64,000 nucleotides of DNA, taken from IMG/VR virus record IMGVR_UViG_3300001041_000002, positions 37,420 to 101,419 of that record; one strand, given 5' to 3'. Below, piece after piece: positions 39,195 through 49,200 of this stretch; the stretch's first letter is position 1; each line of letters starts with the position of its first letter. The notes under the pieces are model-generated. The model was given only the letters and a program-made list of their open reading frames with translations. It did no database searches and was not told the origin of the DNA. The translations under genes were made by a program, and so were the position numbers. This DNA is from a virus.

Positions 39195-39436
39195 AAGAAC
39201 CGATTGAATATCTAGGACACGTAAGTAGCTTTACAAATAGAGAAGAATTATACAATATTGGAAGACAGATGCAAACTGACGTAATGGACGAAATGACTGA
39301 TCTTGCCATAAATTTTGCAATGTATTGTTCGGGAAGAGCATGGGATATGATTGGATATAAATATGGAGCAAACACATATGATCTCTGGGAAGAATATATG
39401 GTTGAAATAAATAAAGACAAAAATCAATCAAAATGA
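39191..39436 (+). CDS. hypothetical protein (81 aa)
   Basis: An 81-residue helical protein (FTNREELYNIGRQMQTDVMD; NFAMYCSGRAWDMIGYKYGA). Overlaps both neighbours by ATGA. No family recognised. Confidence 0.6.
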   Translation: MKEPIEYLGHVSSFTNREELYNIGRQMQTDVMDEMTDLAINFAMYCSGRAWDMIGYKYGANTYDLWEEYMVEINKDKNQSK

Positions 39437-39633
39437 CAGAAATTAACGAATCTGAAATAACAGCTAAAGGTGAAGAATACGCTGAATCTAAATCAGTCCA
39501 TTTTAGGCCATTTTTAGGCTCATATATGAAGTCTATTTCAAATGCATATATTGATGGCTACATAGCTGGATTGTTGGCTCACGACCGCAAAATGACTGAA
39601 TTTTTAAATACTAACGAGATAATTAAAGAATGA
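39433..39633 (+). CDS. hypothetical protein (66 aa)
   Basis: A 66-residue protein (EEYAESKSVHFRPFLGSYMK, SNAYIDGYIAGLLAHDRKM). The Ala/Gly-rich YIDGYIAGL helix is reminiscent of short phage helical proteins. Ends 4 nt before the next start. No family recognised. Confidence 0.6.
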   Translation: MTEINESEITAKGEEYAESKSVHFRPFLGSYMKSISNAYIDGYIAGLLAHDRKMTEFLNTNEIIKE

Positions 39634-39637
39634 TAAA

Positions 39638-40072
39638 ATGAGTGGAAGAAATAAAATTGCAGTATATCAATATGACCGGAATGGTAAATTTATTGAAAAA
39701 TACGATAGCTTAGCTGTTGTTAGAGGAAAGTACTATGGAAATTATATAGGAAAGTTTCCAATATTTGGTAGAATAAAGGATTACCATTTATTGCCAGATG
39801 GCACGATTTTATTTAAAGAAAGGATATATAGAGATAATGTTATCACTATATTCAATAGAATTGAAAATCCATTAGTAGAAAACAATAACATTATTAATCC
39901 AATCGAAGTTTTAAATATGAATGGAGACATTGTTGCTACATTTAAGAATGAGAATACGTTATCAATTCTTACCGGCATTTCAAAGAAGCATATATGGGGA
40001 TTTTTAAATAGAAATGCTCATAAAAATATACCAAGAAATAAACTTAAAATAAGTCTTAGATATGCCGAGTAA
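39638..40072 (+). CDS. NUMOD1-repeat DNA-binding-like protein (144 aa)
   Basis: Two NUMOD1-style repeats are visible: VYQYDRNGKFIEKYDSLAVV (residues 9-28) and IEVLNMNGDIVATFKNENTL (about 88-107), each followed by a helix that could bind DNA. No HNH or GIY-YIG nuclease is present in the same frame. It may be a remnant or regulatory partner of homing genes. Confidence 0.6.
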   Translation: MSGRNKIAVYQYDRNGKFIEKYDSLAVVRGKYYGNYIGKFPIFGRIKDYHLLPDGTILFKERIYRDNVITIFNRIENPLVENNNIINPIEVLNMNGDIVATFKNENTLSILTGISKKHIWGFLNRNAHKNIPRNKLKISLRYAE

Positions 40073-40490
40073 TGTAAAAATTTCATTTGACTTTGATGGA
40101 ACGATTGGACATCAAAAATCTATTCAAGAATATGCTAGGCAATTAATTGACGATGGTCACGAGGTATGGATTGTGACACGACGTTATGCAAATCCAGACG
40201 ACTATGGACAATTATTTTGTCAAGCCTATGGAATTAAAGATATAGTCAAGGAGCATAAACAGTTATTTGACGTTGCTAAAGAATGCGGAATTACAATCGA
40301 TCACATCCACTTTATGAATATGGTTGACAAATATGAATTCTTTGCTCGAAATAAGGGCTTTTTATGGCATTTAGACGACGATCAGTTTGAAATTGATGAC
40401 ATTAATCAATATACAGAAACTATCGGTATATCGTGCTCTAATAGGTCAAATTGGAAGAGTAAATGTGAGCGACTAATTAAAAAGAAATAA
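40062..40490 (+). CDS. HAD-like phosphatase/nucleotidase (142 aa)
   Basis: ISFDFDGTI (residues 7-15) is HAD motif I with the nucleophile Asp and the D-x-D pair; WIVTRRY is motif II; a downstream FLWHLDDDQFEID supplies the acidic motif IV. Lys/Arg in the middle completes motif III candidates (VDKYEF). Size and motif order fit a compact C0/C1-cap-less phage HAD such as a 5'(3')-deoxyribonucleotidase or polynucleotide phosphatase. Overlaps the preceding gene by 11 nt. Confidence 0.8.
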   Translation: MPSNVKISFDFDGTIGHQKSIQEYARQLIDDGHEVWIVTRRYANPDDYGQLFCQAYGIKDIVKEHKQLFDVAKECGITIDHIHFMNMVDKYEFFARNKGFLWHLDDDQFEIDDINQYTETIGISCSNRSNWKSKCERLIKKK

Positions 40491-40491
40491 C

Positions 40492-41301
40492 ATGAGTGAT
40501 TATAAATGCAAAGCAAAATATCCTGGCGGGCCATGTGTTGGCTATATATCTAAACCACATGTTGCTCAAGATGACTGGCATTATTCCGATGGATTATGGT
40601 TTCATCCAGAAGAATTTCCTGAGTTTTGGGAGAAGGTAGTTGAGAAAGATTGGGAAGTTCAGTCTTTAAAATTCAAATTTAGCGATGAACAAGTATTATT
40701 TGCAACGATTCAGGGTAATGGGAAATACGCTATAGCTGCAAATAGATTTTATGGAATTGATTATACTGGAGGTTCAACGCTAAAGGCGTGTTTAGATTCA
40801 GGATGGGGCGTGGTTTCTGTTAAACGTCTATCTGATGGTCAAATTTTTACTGTCGGGGATAAAGTAGATAATGTGATTCGAAAAAATATTGAAATAACAA
40901 AATTAACGTTATCTGATGATGGAAAATATTTGCAAGTCTGGGGTAATTTTATTTTAGGAATGAATGGATGGAATCATTTAAATACAATAACTCATTCAAA
41001 GAAACCACTTCTAATTACTGAAGATGGAGTTGAGATATTTGAAGGAGATTTTTATTCATTTATATATGAAGATAAAGTTCAAACATCAATTGCAATGGCG
41101 AGCGCTAAATATGCAAAGATTGATGGATATTACTTTTCAACAATTGACGCTGCCTGTAAGTATTTAGAAGAAAATAAGCCTCAATATTCAAAGAAAGATT
41201 TATTAAGCTTTAGTGGGTATGCCAGAGGTATAAATGATTGCGAAACTGACAACTATTGTTATGATGCGTGGTCTAAATCATGTTATAATACAAAGAAATA
41301 A
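40492..41301 (+). CDS. hypothetical protein sharing a domain with the 12556 gene (269 aa)
   Basis: Residues 1-60 are Trp/Gly-rich (YPGGPCVGYISKPH, WFHPEEFPEFWEKV). Residues about 185-225 (LLITEDGVEIFEGDFYSFIY, YYFSTIDAACKYLEENK) align with the C-terminus of the gene at 12556-13230. This is evidence for a domain duplicated within the phage. No enzymatic motif; function unknown. Confidence 0.7.
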   Translation: MSDYKCKAKYPGGPCVGYISKPHVAQDDWHYSDGLWFHPEEFPEFWEKVVEKDWEVQSLKFKFSDEQVLFATIQGNGKYAIAANRFYGIDYTGGSTLKACLDSGWGVVSVKRLSDGQIFTVGDKVDNVIRKNIEITKLTLSDDGKYLQVWGNFILGMNGWNHLNTITHSKKPLLITEDGVEIFEGDFYSFIYEDKVQTSIAMASAKYAKIDGYYFSTIDAACKYLEENKPQYSKKDLLSFSGYARGINDCETDNYCYDAWSKSCYNTKK

Positions 41302-41303
41302 TC

Positions 41304-41510
41304 ATGGCAATGTTCGGAAGTTCATGGAATGATAATTCTGATGACAGGCCAATTGGGCCTATGTCTAGTTGGGTCAATGATGAAATTGAAAAAATTGAAG
41401 AAAAAGATGATAATATATCATTATTTTCTAAATGGAAAGAACCCAAATTAAAAATTAGATCTAAAAAAGACGCCTATAATATTAGTTTCTTTGATAGATG
41501 GAAAAAATAA
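41304..41510 (+). CDS. hypothetical protein (68 aa), last plus-strand gene
   Basis: A 68-residue protein with a duplicated motif: NISLFSKWKEPKLKIRSK and NISFFDRWKK, each an FxxWK-type segment. Acidic in the middle (EIEKIEEKDD). It ends the plus-strand arm, followed by the terminator at 41538. Confidence 0.65.
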   Translation: MAMFGSSWNDNSDDRPIGPMSSWVNDEIEKIEEKDDNISLFSKWKEPKLKIRSKKDAYNISFFDRWKK

Positions 41511-41537
41511 TTCGTTTTGTTTTGTTTTTGTTAAAAG

Positions 41538-41572
41538 AAAGCCCAGTCACCTACTATTAGGAGCTGGGCTTT
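41538..41572. terminator. bidirectional terminator between the convergent arms
   Basis: AAAGCCCAG (41538-41546) pairs with CTGGGCTTT (41564-41572), flanked by A on the left and T on the right, so both strands can terminate. An inner CCT/AGG pair extends it. It separates the plus-strand and minus-strand arms. Confidence 0.8.
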
Positions 41573-41614
41573 TAATTTAATTATTCTCTTCAATTTTTTT
41601 TAACAACATTGTAA

Positions 41615-44600
41615 CTACTTGTTCTGCAGCGTAAAGAATACTAATTTCGTTTCTGGACTTTGCCAATCAGTGATAGTTTTGACTAACGGGATCGTACCAA
41701 TAGATGCTTTATGAATGCGTGTATACCCTTCCCAGCGGCCTCTAGTTATCTCTTCTATAGCATATGACGGCTTAGTTGCCATTGACAATAAGTTCAGTAC
41801 ATTATTGAGCTGATTTATGCCTGCTGCGGGGGACTGAAGAATTTTAAGGGTCTCTCTTGGATCTATGAAGAATTTTAACTCAGTATTGAGCCTATTGGCT
41901 TGATATGCAGCCATTTGACCCTTCCAATCGTCCTCATCGTCTCCGCCAATCATTGGTAACACAAACTGTAAGAATAATGCAACTGATAGCATATACCCAG
42001 CCTCAGTGGCAGTCCTCATAATATTCTGCTTTTCACTATCGGTTAATTCATTCCAGTGTGCCGCCAATAAAAATTGTCCATGCTTTAGATCTTTAGCTAA
42101 TATTGATGCAAATCTACCGAATGTTCTGTAATATCCCTCAACATCAAATTGACCTTCATAATTATAATATTTCTTTCTAAAGCGTCTGTTAAAACCAGGT
42201 CTCATAAACTTTCTAAATATTAAAGCTTGTCTGAGTAGTCCGTATTGCTGTATTGCAAGAAGATCTTGATCATTGTAAATACCGTGTAGGGAATTATTAA
42301 TTGCATTTTGTTTGCGCTTAAATACCCTTAAATCAGCCTCTGTAAATGCAGTACCATCAGATTTCTTCAATCCAGATTTTAATACAAATTTATTACCAAC
42401 AGTATCAAAAGCATCTAGTAGGGTAATTGATTTTCCATCCTTATCGGTAAGTTTCATTTCATAAGCTAGGGCTAAAGATGTTCTATTCTGCATTTGATGT
42501 TCGCCACTTTTTGACATAAAATATAGCGCGCTTTGATGAAATAGTTTTGATATTAATGTTTTGCGATCCATATTCAGCTCCTTAGCATTTCTAGAGAAGT
42601 CTTGCATTACCTCCATCTTTTCCATCCACAAACTGAGCCAATCTTTAGGATTCCTAGAGCCTACATTTGCCATGTTTTGAGCCAAATGCGAGTAGTATTT
42701 TTTATCAGCCTCTAGTAATGATTTATTGCTAAAAAACTGCCCTGCAATCGCCTCTAATCGTATAGCAGCGTTACCTACTAATGGGTTCTGAATTCCTGCA
42801 TATATATTCAAAGCTAGATTTGTCAATGAAGTGTATCTCCCTAATAAGTCCAAGGCTTTCTCACTATTGATTTTATACCCAAGAATATCCCAATCCTTAC
42901 CTTCAACTCTAGTCTTGCCGTAAATATTCATTACAAAATAATCGTCAAGTCTAGCTTTTAAATTTGAAGCTTCTGGATCTTTCTTTATCTGCTTGGCTAT
43001 CTTTTTACCTAAGATATTAATACCTTCTTTAAGAATATTGCCTTTAGAATCAGTTTCTATCAATGATCTATTAGAGATAATATCTCTACCAAGCTCTAAC
43101 ATATCAACTATTTTACTCATCTTTTCATAATCAGTAGCCATAGTTGTAAATGCAGATAATGCCTCAGCAAAATCTGTGGATAAATCCTTCATGTCATTAA
43201 GCTTACCAGTGAAATATATTGGAAGGAAGTTAACTGGTCTTCCATTCTCATCAGTAACTTTAAATCTATCTCCAAGCTCATCTTCGTCCTCTACGTTCTG
43301 AAATTGCTCTCTAATCGTTTCTTTGGCGTTTCTAACCAATTCTGAGACGTTTTGAGAGGCTTTTAGCTTTTCAATGAAGTCTTTCCTAAGCTGCGGACTA
43401 AGTCTCCCTAATCGCCTATTTTCAGGCAATTTCGAGTCTAGGTCATCCTTTAGTTGCATAGAGTACTCATAAAACTCTTTCTTAGCTGGATTTGACATTA
43501 TATCAGAGTACTGTTTATTACGATATTTCTCAGCAGGTGCAGATAGGTCGCCTTTATAGTAAACAGCTCCAGTGAATTCATCTACGCTCGTATTTTCAGC
43601 ATACCATTCATCATATAATTTTTCTGACAAATTAGCTTTTCGCGTTGCCATTATTGCTGGGGCATTTGGATTATCCTGAGAGTTGTTTTTATACCAATTA
43701 TTCATCAGTTTACCATATTGATCTCTCAATACATCGTCACTAAATATTTCATCAAGAAGCTCTCTGTTACTATCTGGGAATGATCTATTCTTATTAGACG
43801 TTTTAATTCTTTTTATCGTATCATCAATAGCTTTATCTTTAGCATCAGCCCAATCACCATAATTCCATTCATAGACATTGTTTCCAGAAAACGTACCGTC
43901 AGATTTTCTTTCATATATCCAATTAGTATCTTTAATGCCAGACTCTTCAAGTTTCATCCTAGCGGATATAAGATCTTTCATAATTTCATACGATTCGTCC
44001 CTCGCTTCTTGCTTGGCATCTTTAACGACCACATCAATAATCTGAAGCATCGGTTCGCCTGAATTGGCCAATGAGTCAATCCATCTTTGAAAAAATGTAA
44101 TATCCTCACCACCTTCTTCAAGTAGTTTCTGTAAGTCTTCAATCGGGCCATTGCCAATGAATGGAGTTATAAACTTCTGATAGATAGGTCTAGCCATCTT
44201 AAAATACTCATCTTCTAGAAGTTCGGCTTTATCAATAGTCTCAGTTAATATTTGTGATATAACTTTAACTTCCTGATTTTCTGCATCTTCGATAAGCATC
44301 TTAGTCATCTCAAGTTTAATCTCTTTCATCATTGGTAGATACGAATTGGTAAATCCCTTCATATCCCTCAATGTAGATGCTAATGATAACAATCCTTCAT
44401 TGCCAACTAACGACAAATTTTCTATTGATTTTTCAAGAGCAACGATTCTTTTGTTTACAGCCTTGAATCTATCTCTAGCTGATTCCGCAACATTAAGCGC
44501 ACCAACAAGATAATTCTTATCATCTAAATCCTCTACCAGTTTTTGTAACGATTCTTCTTCCCTTAGTGCAAGCTTTTTGAGGTCTTTTCTTTTGTAAACA

Positions 44601-45763
44601 TTGATGCGCTTAGCTATTGCTTCCTTAGATTTCTCTAATTTATCTTTGAGATTATTTAATGATTTATCTGATATCTGAAACATCGTTAACTCCCTAGTTA
44701 GATTTTTTCTATCTAATCCAGATAATCGACCTTTCAGAAATTGATCAGCAGTTATTCCGTAGGCATTAGAAACGTCTTTATTAAATCTCTGCTTGGTTAT
44801 CTTATTGAATAGAGTCTTGGTGTATTTCCATAGACGTTGCATTAAGTTTAACTGTTCGGCTGGTATAGCTGAATTCTGTTCGTTAAATTTAGATACTAAA
44901 GCCTGAGATAACAGTTTCCCAGCGGCTTCTCTAACTAACGAATCTTTATTGCCAGAATACAACTCACTATATACAGATAATTCATCACCGAGAATCTCTT
45001 TGTAATAATCATTAGCCTCAACTAAAGCTAACAGCCGCTTAGCTAAAGGTGAATCTCCTAGTAACTCTATAATAAAATGTGAAGTCTCTTCTGGTAATGT
45101 TAGTAGATTAGATTCATCTTCGTTGATGTAAATTATGCCATTAATAATATCAGATACGCCAACTGGATCAACATTATATTTATCTTTGAACTTTTCGATT
45201 GATTCAATAGTAATACCAAGCTCAGTTAATTGCTGAATTAATTTATCGTTAAGATCCTTATTAACTTCTTCGATTGGCTTCTCTGATGGTAGCTGGAATA
45301 ACATATCATTTTTTGGAGATATATAGATATGGTATTTGCCAAAGTTATCTTGTTTTAATGAGAAATTATACTTAGCGTGTTCATTATTAAAGTCTACCCA
45401 ATCAAAGATTTCATTGCCTTTGAGATCATCTTTAGTAAAAGTCTTAATTTTACCATTCTCGTCAATAAGATTATAATGTTTATATAACTCTTCATTGCCT
45501 GATAAGGATATTACAGATTTATCTTTAAACAATCTTGGATATGGTATTGACTTATCTAATCTTTTCTTTGCTTTAGGTACAACATCTCCCCACAGAGCCT
45601 CTTCTTGAGCGATCTCTTTGGATAAATTACCACGACCTTCGTAGAATCTATCTGGCACATATCCATCGAAATGAACCCATAAAGCTGTAGCCTCGTTGTC
45701 CCCAACTACATTAGCTAGGTCAACAAAGGCTTTAAGTTTTTTGTTCGGGCAAGTTATTGCCAT
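41615..45763 (-). CDS. large virion-type protein with zincin-like segment (1,382 aa)
   Basis: A 1,382-residue helical protein downstream of the polymerase polyprotein, in the position of the crAss-like capsid cargo/RNAP-associated proteins. Residues 224-232 read PEETSHFII: an E-x-x-H (Glu226, His229) in a context that resembles the HEAFH zincin of the neighbouring polyprotein, but with Glu225 where the first His should be. Long coiled regions follow (MEKIEL... and EKIRKR-type runs) and a hydrophobic segment lies near the C-terminus (AGYMLSVALFLQFVLPMIGG). It is probably packaged in the virion and ejected. I cannot name an enzymatic role. Confidence 0.8.
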   Translation of the reverse strand: MAITCPNKKLKAFVDLANVVGDNEATALWVHFDGYVPDRFYEGRGNLSKEIAQEEALWGDVVPKAKKRLDKSIPYPRLFKDKSVISLSGNEELYKHYNLIDENGKIKTFTKDDLKGNEIFDWVDFNNEHAKYNFSLKQDNFGKYHIYISPKNDMLFQLPSEKPIEEVNKDLNDKLIQQLTELGITIESIEKFKDKYNVDPVGVSDIINGIIYINEDESNLLTLPEETSHFIIELLGDSPLAKRLLALVEANDYYKEILGDELSVYSELYSGNKDSLVREAAGKLLSQALVSKFNEQNSAIPAEQLNLMQRLWKYTKTLFNKITKQRFNKDVSNAYGITADQFLKGRLSGLDRKNLTRELTMFQISDKSLNNLKDKLEKSKEAIAKRINVYKRKDLKKLALREEESLQKLVEDLDDKNYLVGALNVAESARDRFKAVNKRIVALEKSIENLSLVGNEGLLSLASTLRDMKGFTNSYLPMMKEIKLEMTKMLIEDAENQEVKVISQILTETIDKAELLEDEYFKMARPIYQKFITPFIGNGPIEDLQKLLEEGGEDITFFQRWIDSLANSGEPMLQIIDVVVKDAKQEARDESYEIMKDLISARMKLEESGIKDTNWIYERKSDGTFSGNNVYEWNYGDWADAKDKAIDDTIKRIKTSNKNRSFPDSNRELLDEIFSDDVLRDQYGKLMNNWYKNNSQDNPNAPAIMATRKANLSEKLYDEWYAENTSVDEFTGAVYYKGDLSAPAEKYRNKQYSDIMSNPAKKEFYEYSMQLKDDLDSKLPENRRLGRLSPQLRKDFIEKLKASQNVSELVRNAKETIREQFQNVEDEDELGDRFKVTDENGRPVNFLPIYFTGKLNDMKDLSTDFAEALSAFTTMATDYEKMSKIVDMLELGRDIISNRSLIETDSKGNILKEGINILGKKIAKQIKKDPEASNLKARLDDYFVMNIYGKTRVEGKDWDILGYKINSEKALDLLGRYTSLTNLALNIYAGIQNPLVGNAAIRLEAIAGQFFSNKSLLEADKKYYSHLAQNMANVGSRNPKDWLSLWMEKMEVMQDFSRNAKELNMDRKTLISKLFHQSALYFMSKSGEHQMQNRTSLALAYEMKLTDKDGKSITLLDAFDTVGNKFVLKSGLKKSDGTAFTEADLRVFKRKQNAINNSLHGIYNDQDLLAIQQYGLLRQALIFRKFMRPGFNRRFRKKYYNYEGQFDVEGYYRTFGRFASILAKDLKHGQFLLAAHWNELTDSEKQNIMRTATEAGYMLSVALFLQFVLPMIGGDDEDDWKGQMAAYQANRLNTELKFFIDPRETLKILQSPAAGINQLNNVLNLLSMATKPSYAIEEITRGRWEGYTRIHKASIGTIPLVKTITDWQSPETKLVFFTLQNK

Positions 45764-45765
45764 AT

Positions 45766-46257
45766 TTAGTTATAGTTTTCGCCTACATAGTGATCAAAGA
45801 AAAGATCGCAAGTAGATAGTTTGTATGAGCTTATTAAGTCATAAGATTTTTTCAATTCTTCGATTTGTTCGGTGCAGTATTTTTGTCCTAAGCTAAATAA
45901 GGTCATTTCCCCGCGCTTTAAGGCACCCTGAGCTAAAGACTGACATTCATTAGTTACTAATATTTCGTGGTCTCTAGTGGCCTCTAATACGTCTAAACAA
46001 GATGAATACTCAGCTTCTGGAGATTGCAACACCTTCAAGCATGGTTTTAAGTTATATGACAACAAGAAATCCTTGGCAAATTTAGCATGAGACATCTCTT
46101 CGGCACTATGCTTAGAATATAGTTTTGCTAGATTGACGTAGCCTTTATCTTCAAACCATAAAGACATGTCTTCGTATAATCTGCTTGAAAATTCCTCAGA
46201 TTGAATTCTCTTTTCAAGATCTGAGATTGCCTCCTTACTTAGTAATTGTTTTTCCAT
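45766..46257 (-). CDS. ferritin with complete ferroxidase centre (163 aa)
   Basis: A four-helix ferritin sequence: EEFSSRLYEDMSLWFEDKGY, LAKLYSKHSAEEMSHAKFAK, LEATRDHEILVTNE, KYCTEQIEELKKSYD. The ferroxidase residues of E. coli FtnA (Glu17, Glu50, His53, Glu94, Gln127, Glu130) all recur at +4: Glu21, Glu54, His57, Glu98, Gln131, Glu134. So it should oxidise and store iron. It lies between two giant virion genes with gaps of 2 and 6 nt. It may be packaged, or it may protect the host during infection. Confidence 0.9.
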   Translation of the reverse strand: MEKQLLSKEAISDLEKRIQSEEFSSRLYEDMSLWFEDKGYVNLAKLYSKHSAEEMSHAKFAKDFLLSYNLKPCLKVLQSPEAEYSSCLDVLEATRDHEILVTNECQSLAQGALKRGEMTLFSLGQKYCTEQIEELKKSYDLISSYKLSTCDLFFDHYVGENYN

Positions 46258-46263
46258 AATTTA

Positions 46264-49200
46264 TTATCTATTACAAAATTTTCTATATAATTCACCTAAT
46301 TCTTCAATATTCTTATTATTAATATCAGTAACTGTTACTTCTAAATATTCACCTAGAGTGTCATCGTTGTTCAATTCGTTAATCAACTTGGATCTAAGTG
46401 ACGCTTCTATTCCTGTATATGCCTCTAAAGCTGGTTTTGTTTCAGCCCAATTATATTTATTTATCAAATAATCCAAAGCAGTTGCATGTGATGGTTCGCC
46501 AAGTTCCTTATAGTAAAGTATTGGTTTGCCTTTTAGCTTACCAGACTTCAGTTGTTCGCGAATCCACTGAGCACGAATGTCTTTTGAATTAATAACCCAA
46601 TCAGTAAATTTTTCAACAGCTTCTCTAACGGTTTCAGTCTTAATTAACCCATAAGCCTTTCCTTCTGGGTCGTGACTAAATGGATTGCCAAAATGTTCAT
46701 TAGAGCTAGGTATCCTAGTTGCAACTATATTACCATTAGTTATAGCAGATTTCGCTCCTTTTAAATCTCCCCAAGTCTTAATAACTACATTTTCAGATTT
46801 AGTTCTACTCCCAAGCTTATTATATATCTCAGAAGACTCACTAACAACTATTGGTTCTTTAACTTTAGCAACTTCTTCAGTCTCGTCAGCTTCTACATCT
46901 TTAATATTAGCCTGATCTAAAATTGACGCTCTAGTGAACTTGCCTTTAAATGGAATATTACCTTGAATAACACTATCTAAAAACATCTCATTCTTTTCAT
47001 ACTCTAGAGCTGCGTTAGGAATACCAAGTTTGCTAGTCAAAACATAAGTAGCTTGATTCCATGCTCTAGACATATTCTGATATAAATAGATTTGACCTTT
47101 CTCTCTAAATGATACGAATGGACTGAATAACTTTTTCTTACCATTCTCGGTAGTACCCACAATAAAGTCTTTGCGCAGTTTTTTATCTTTAGCATTGACT
47201 TGGAATATTGATGGAACTCCATTTATATAAGTTATCTGTCCAGTGATATTGCCGAATCCATCAGAATCAACTGCTGGCACCAAACTTAAATCATCGCTAT
47301 TATTTCTAAAGAACTGATCAATAAATTCATCAAATGCATTCTCATTCTCAGCTTCTTCAATCGTCTTAATCAAATAATCATTGAAAGATTGACCATCGCT
47401 ATCTACTAGATTTGAATAGAAATCTACTGGGATTAAATGACTGAATGAATTTGGTGTCAACTGAAATCCTGCTGTATAGAATGCATACTTAACAAGATCT
47501 TTTGCAAAGCTACTAAATTCTTTATCAACAGCCAAATCTGAGTCTTCCATTAATGACATCCAGTGTTCTTTAATCTGCTGTTTGTCAAGCTCAGTAAGGC
47601 TTCCAGTGTTTTTAAACTGAATTCTCTCTGGTAGATAAGATTTCTTTTCGTCCTTCTTGAACACTAATTTGTTGACAAAGAAGTTCTCTTCGTACTTTTT
47701 AGGATATTTAGTTTTGAATGCACGAACTTTCTTTGACATATTATTAATGATCTCAGTCTTATCTGAACCATCAAAGAATTCAAATCCAGTTGCAGTAAAT
47801 CCAAGTAGTTCATAATTAATCTGCTCTATCTGTTTAACAGTAAGAGTATTGGCTTTTATTGATTTAGTAATACGTTCTTTTACGTGTGAGAACGCAGGTG
47901 AAAACCATGGGAAATATTTAGATAATAGTTCTGTTGGCTTAGAAACCCCATACTCCATGAAGGCATTCTCCATTGGATAGACCATTCCAGTAAGCAATTC
48001 TTCCTGACCAATCAACTCTGGATTATCCAAAACATCTTTACGCAATTGAATAAGCTTTTCGTTCTCAGATAATGTTGGGCCAGCACCTTTAGTGTCAGCT
48101 CTGGTAGCTCTAACTAAATCAGCCAAAGCTGTAGCCTGCTTTTTAATCATCAAAAATGTATTATATACAGCCAATTGATTATCGGAGATTATATCACCTT
48201 TAGCTATCTCAGCGTACAACTCTTCTGAAGTAAATTTAAATTCCTTACCAGCCTCGGTCTGAACCTTAGCTTCTGATAATGAGAATTTGTTACTCAATTC
48301 AGACATTACTTTGGATTCAGCTTGTTTATCTGCACCTAAATTAAAATACAGTCTACTAAACTCTTTGAGTACTGGCTGTGATAAAAATCCAACAACAGTA
48401 TCCAATGGATATCCAAGTCTAGTTAATAAAGCTGCGATATCAGCAGTATATGTGTTTACATTAATAAATGAACTCAATGGGTTCTTAGCATTATCCACAA
48501 CTGCAGCCAGCCATTCAGCTACATTTCTAGATATGTAATCACCATTAGCATTTTTAATTTCGTGTAATGATGCTAGCGGTTTCCCATCAAGATTAACTGA
48601 ATTAGCTAAACTTACGTTAGTGAACTGCATAATAGCGTGGTTAGTATTGTGATTAGCGAATATACCAATCAACTGCTTACCTGTCATATTACGTTTAAAT
48701 AATTCAGTCTGCGTACTTGGCAATGCTATTGATAACATTTCATCAGCTTTCCCTTCGAGTCCGAGAACCCTCTTTGCAAGCGATTCTAGCGTTGGAAATC
48801 CACCAGGCTTAATTATCTTACTAAATGTATCTTCGTGCGTTAAAATGGCTCTAATAATGTCTATTTTAGCATTATTACGCGCTTGCTTCGACTGGCTGGA
48901 TATATCTCCATTGTATTCGTACTCAACTTTACGTATATCCTTGCCATCCATGGAAGTCTCCCATTCTGGCATCATGATATACATCTTATCAATATCGAAG
49001 TCACTACCAGAGATTGTTGTGATTTCCATTGGCAACATTACGGCTCCACCAGCACTTGCAGGTAAAAATCCAGTTACTATTAATGGTAGCATCGAATATT
49101 TATCCTCAGTAGGAATCCTATAACCAATCATCTCACGTAGATTCTGTGGAACTTTATTGATATCTAATTGTCCATTAGAGTCCAACAGTGGCTCAAAATA

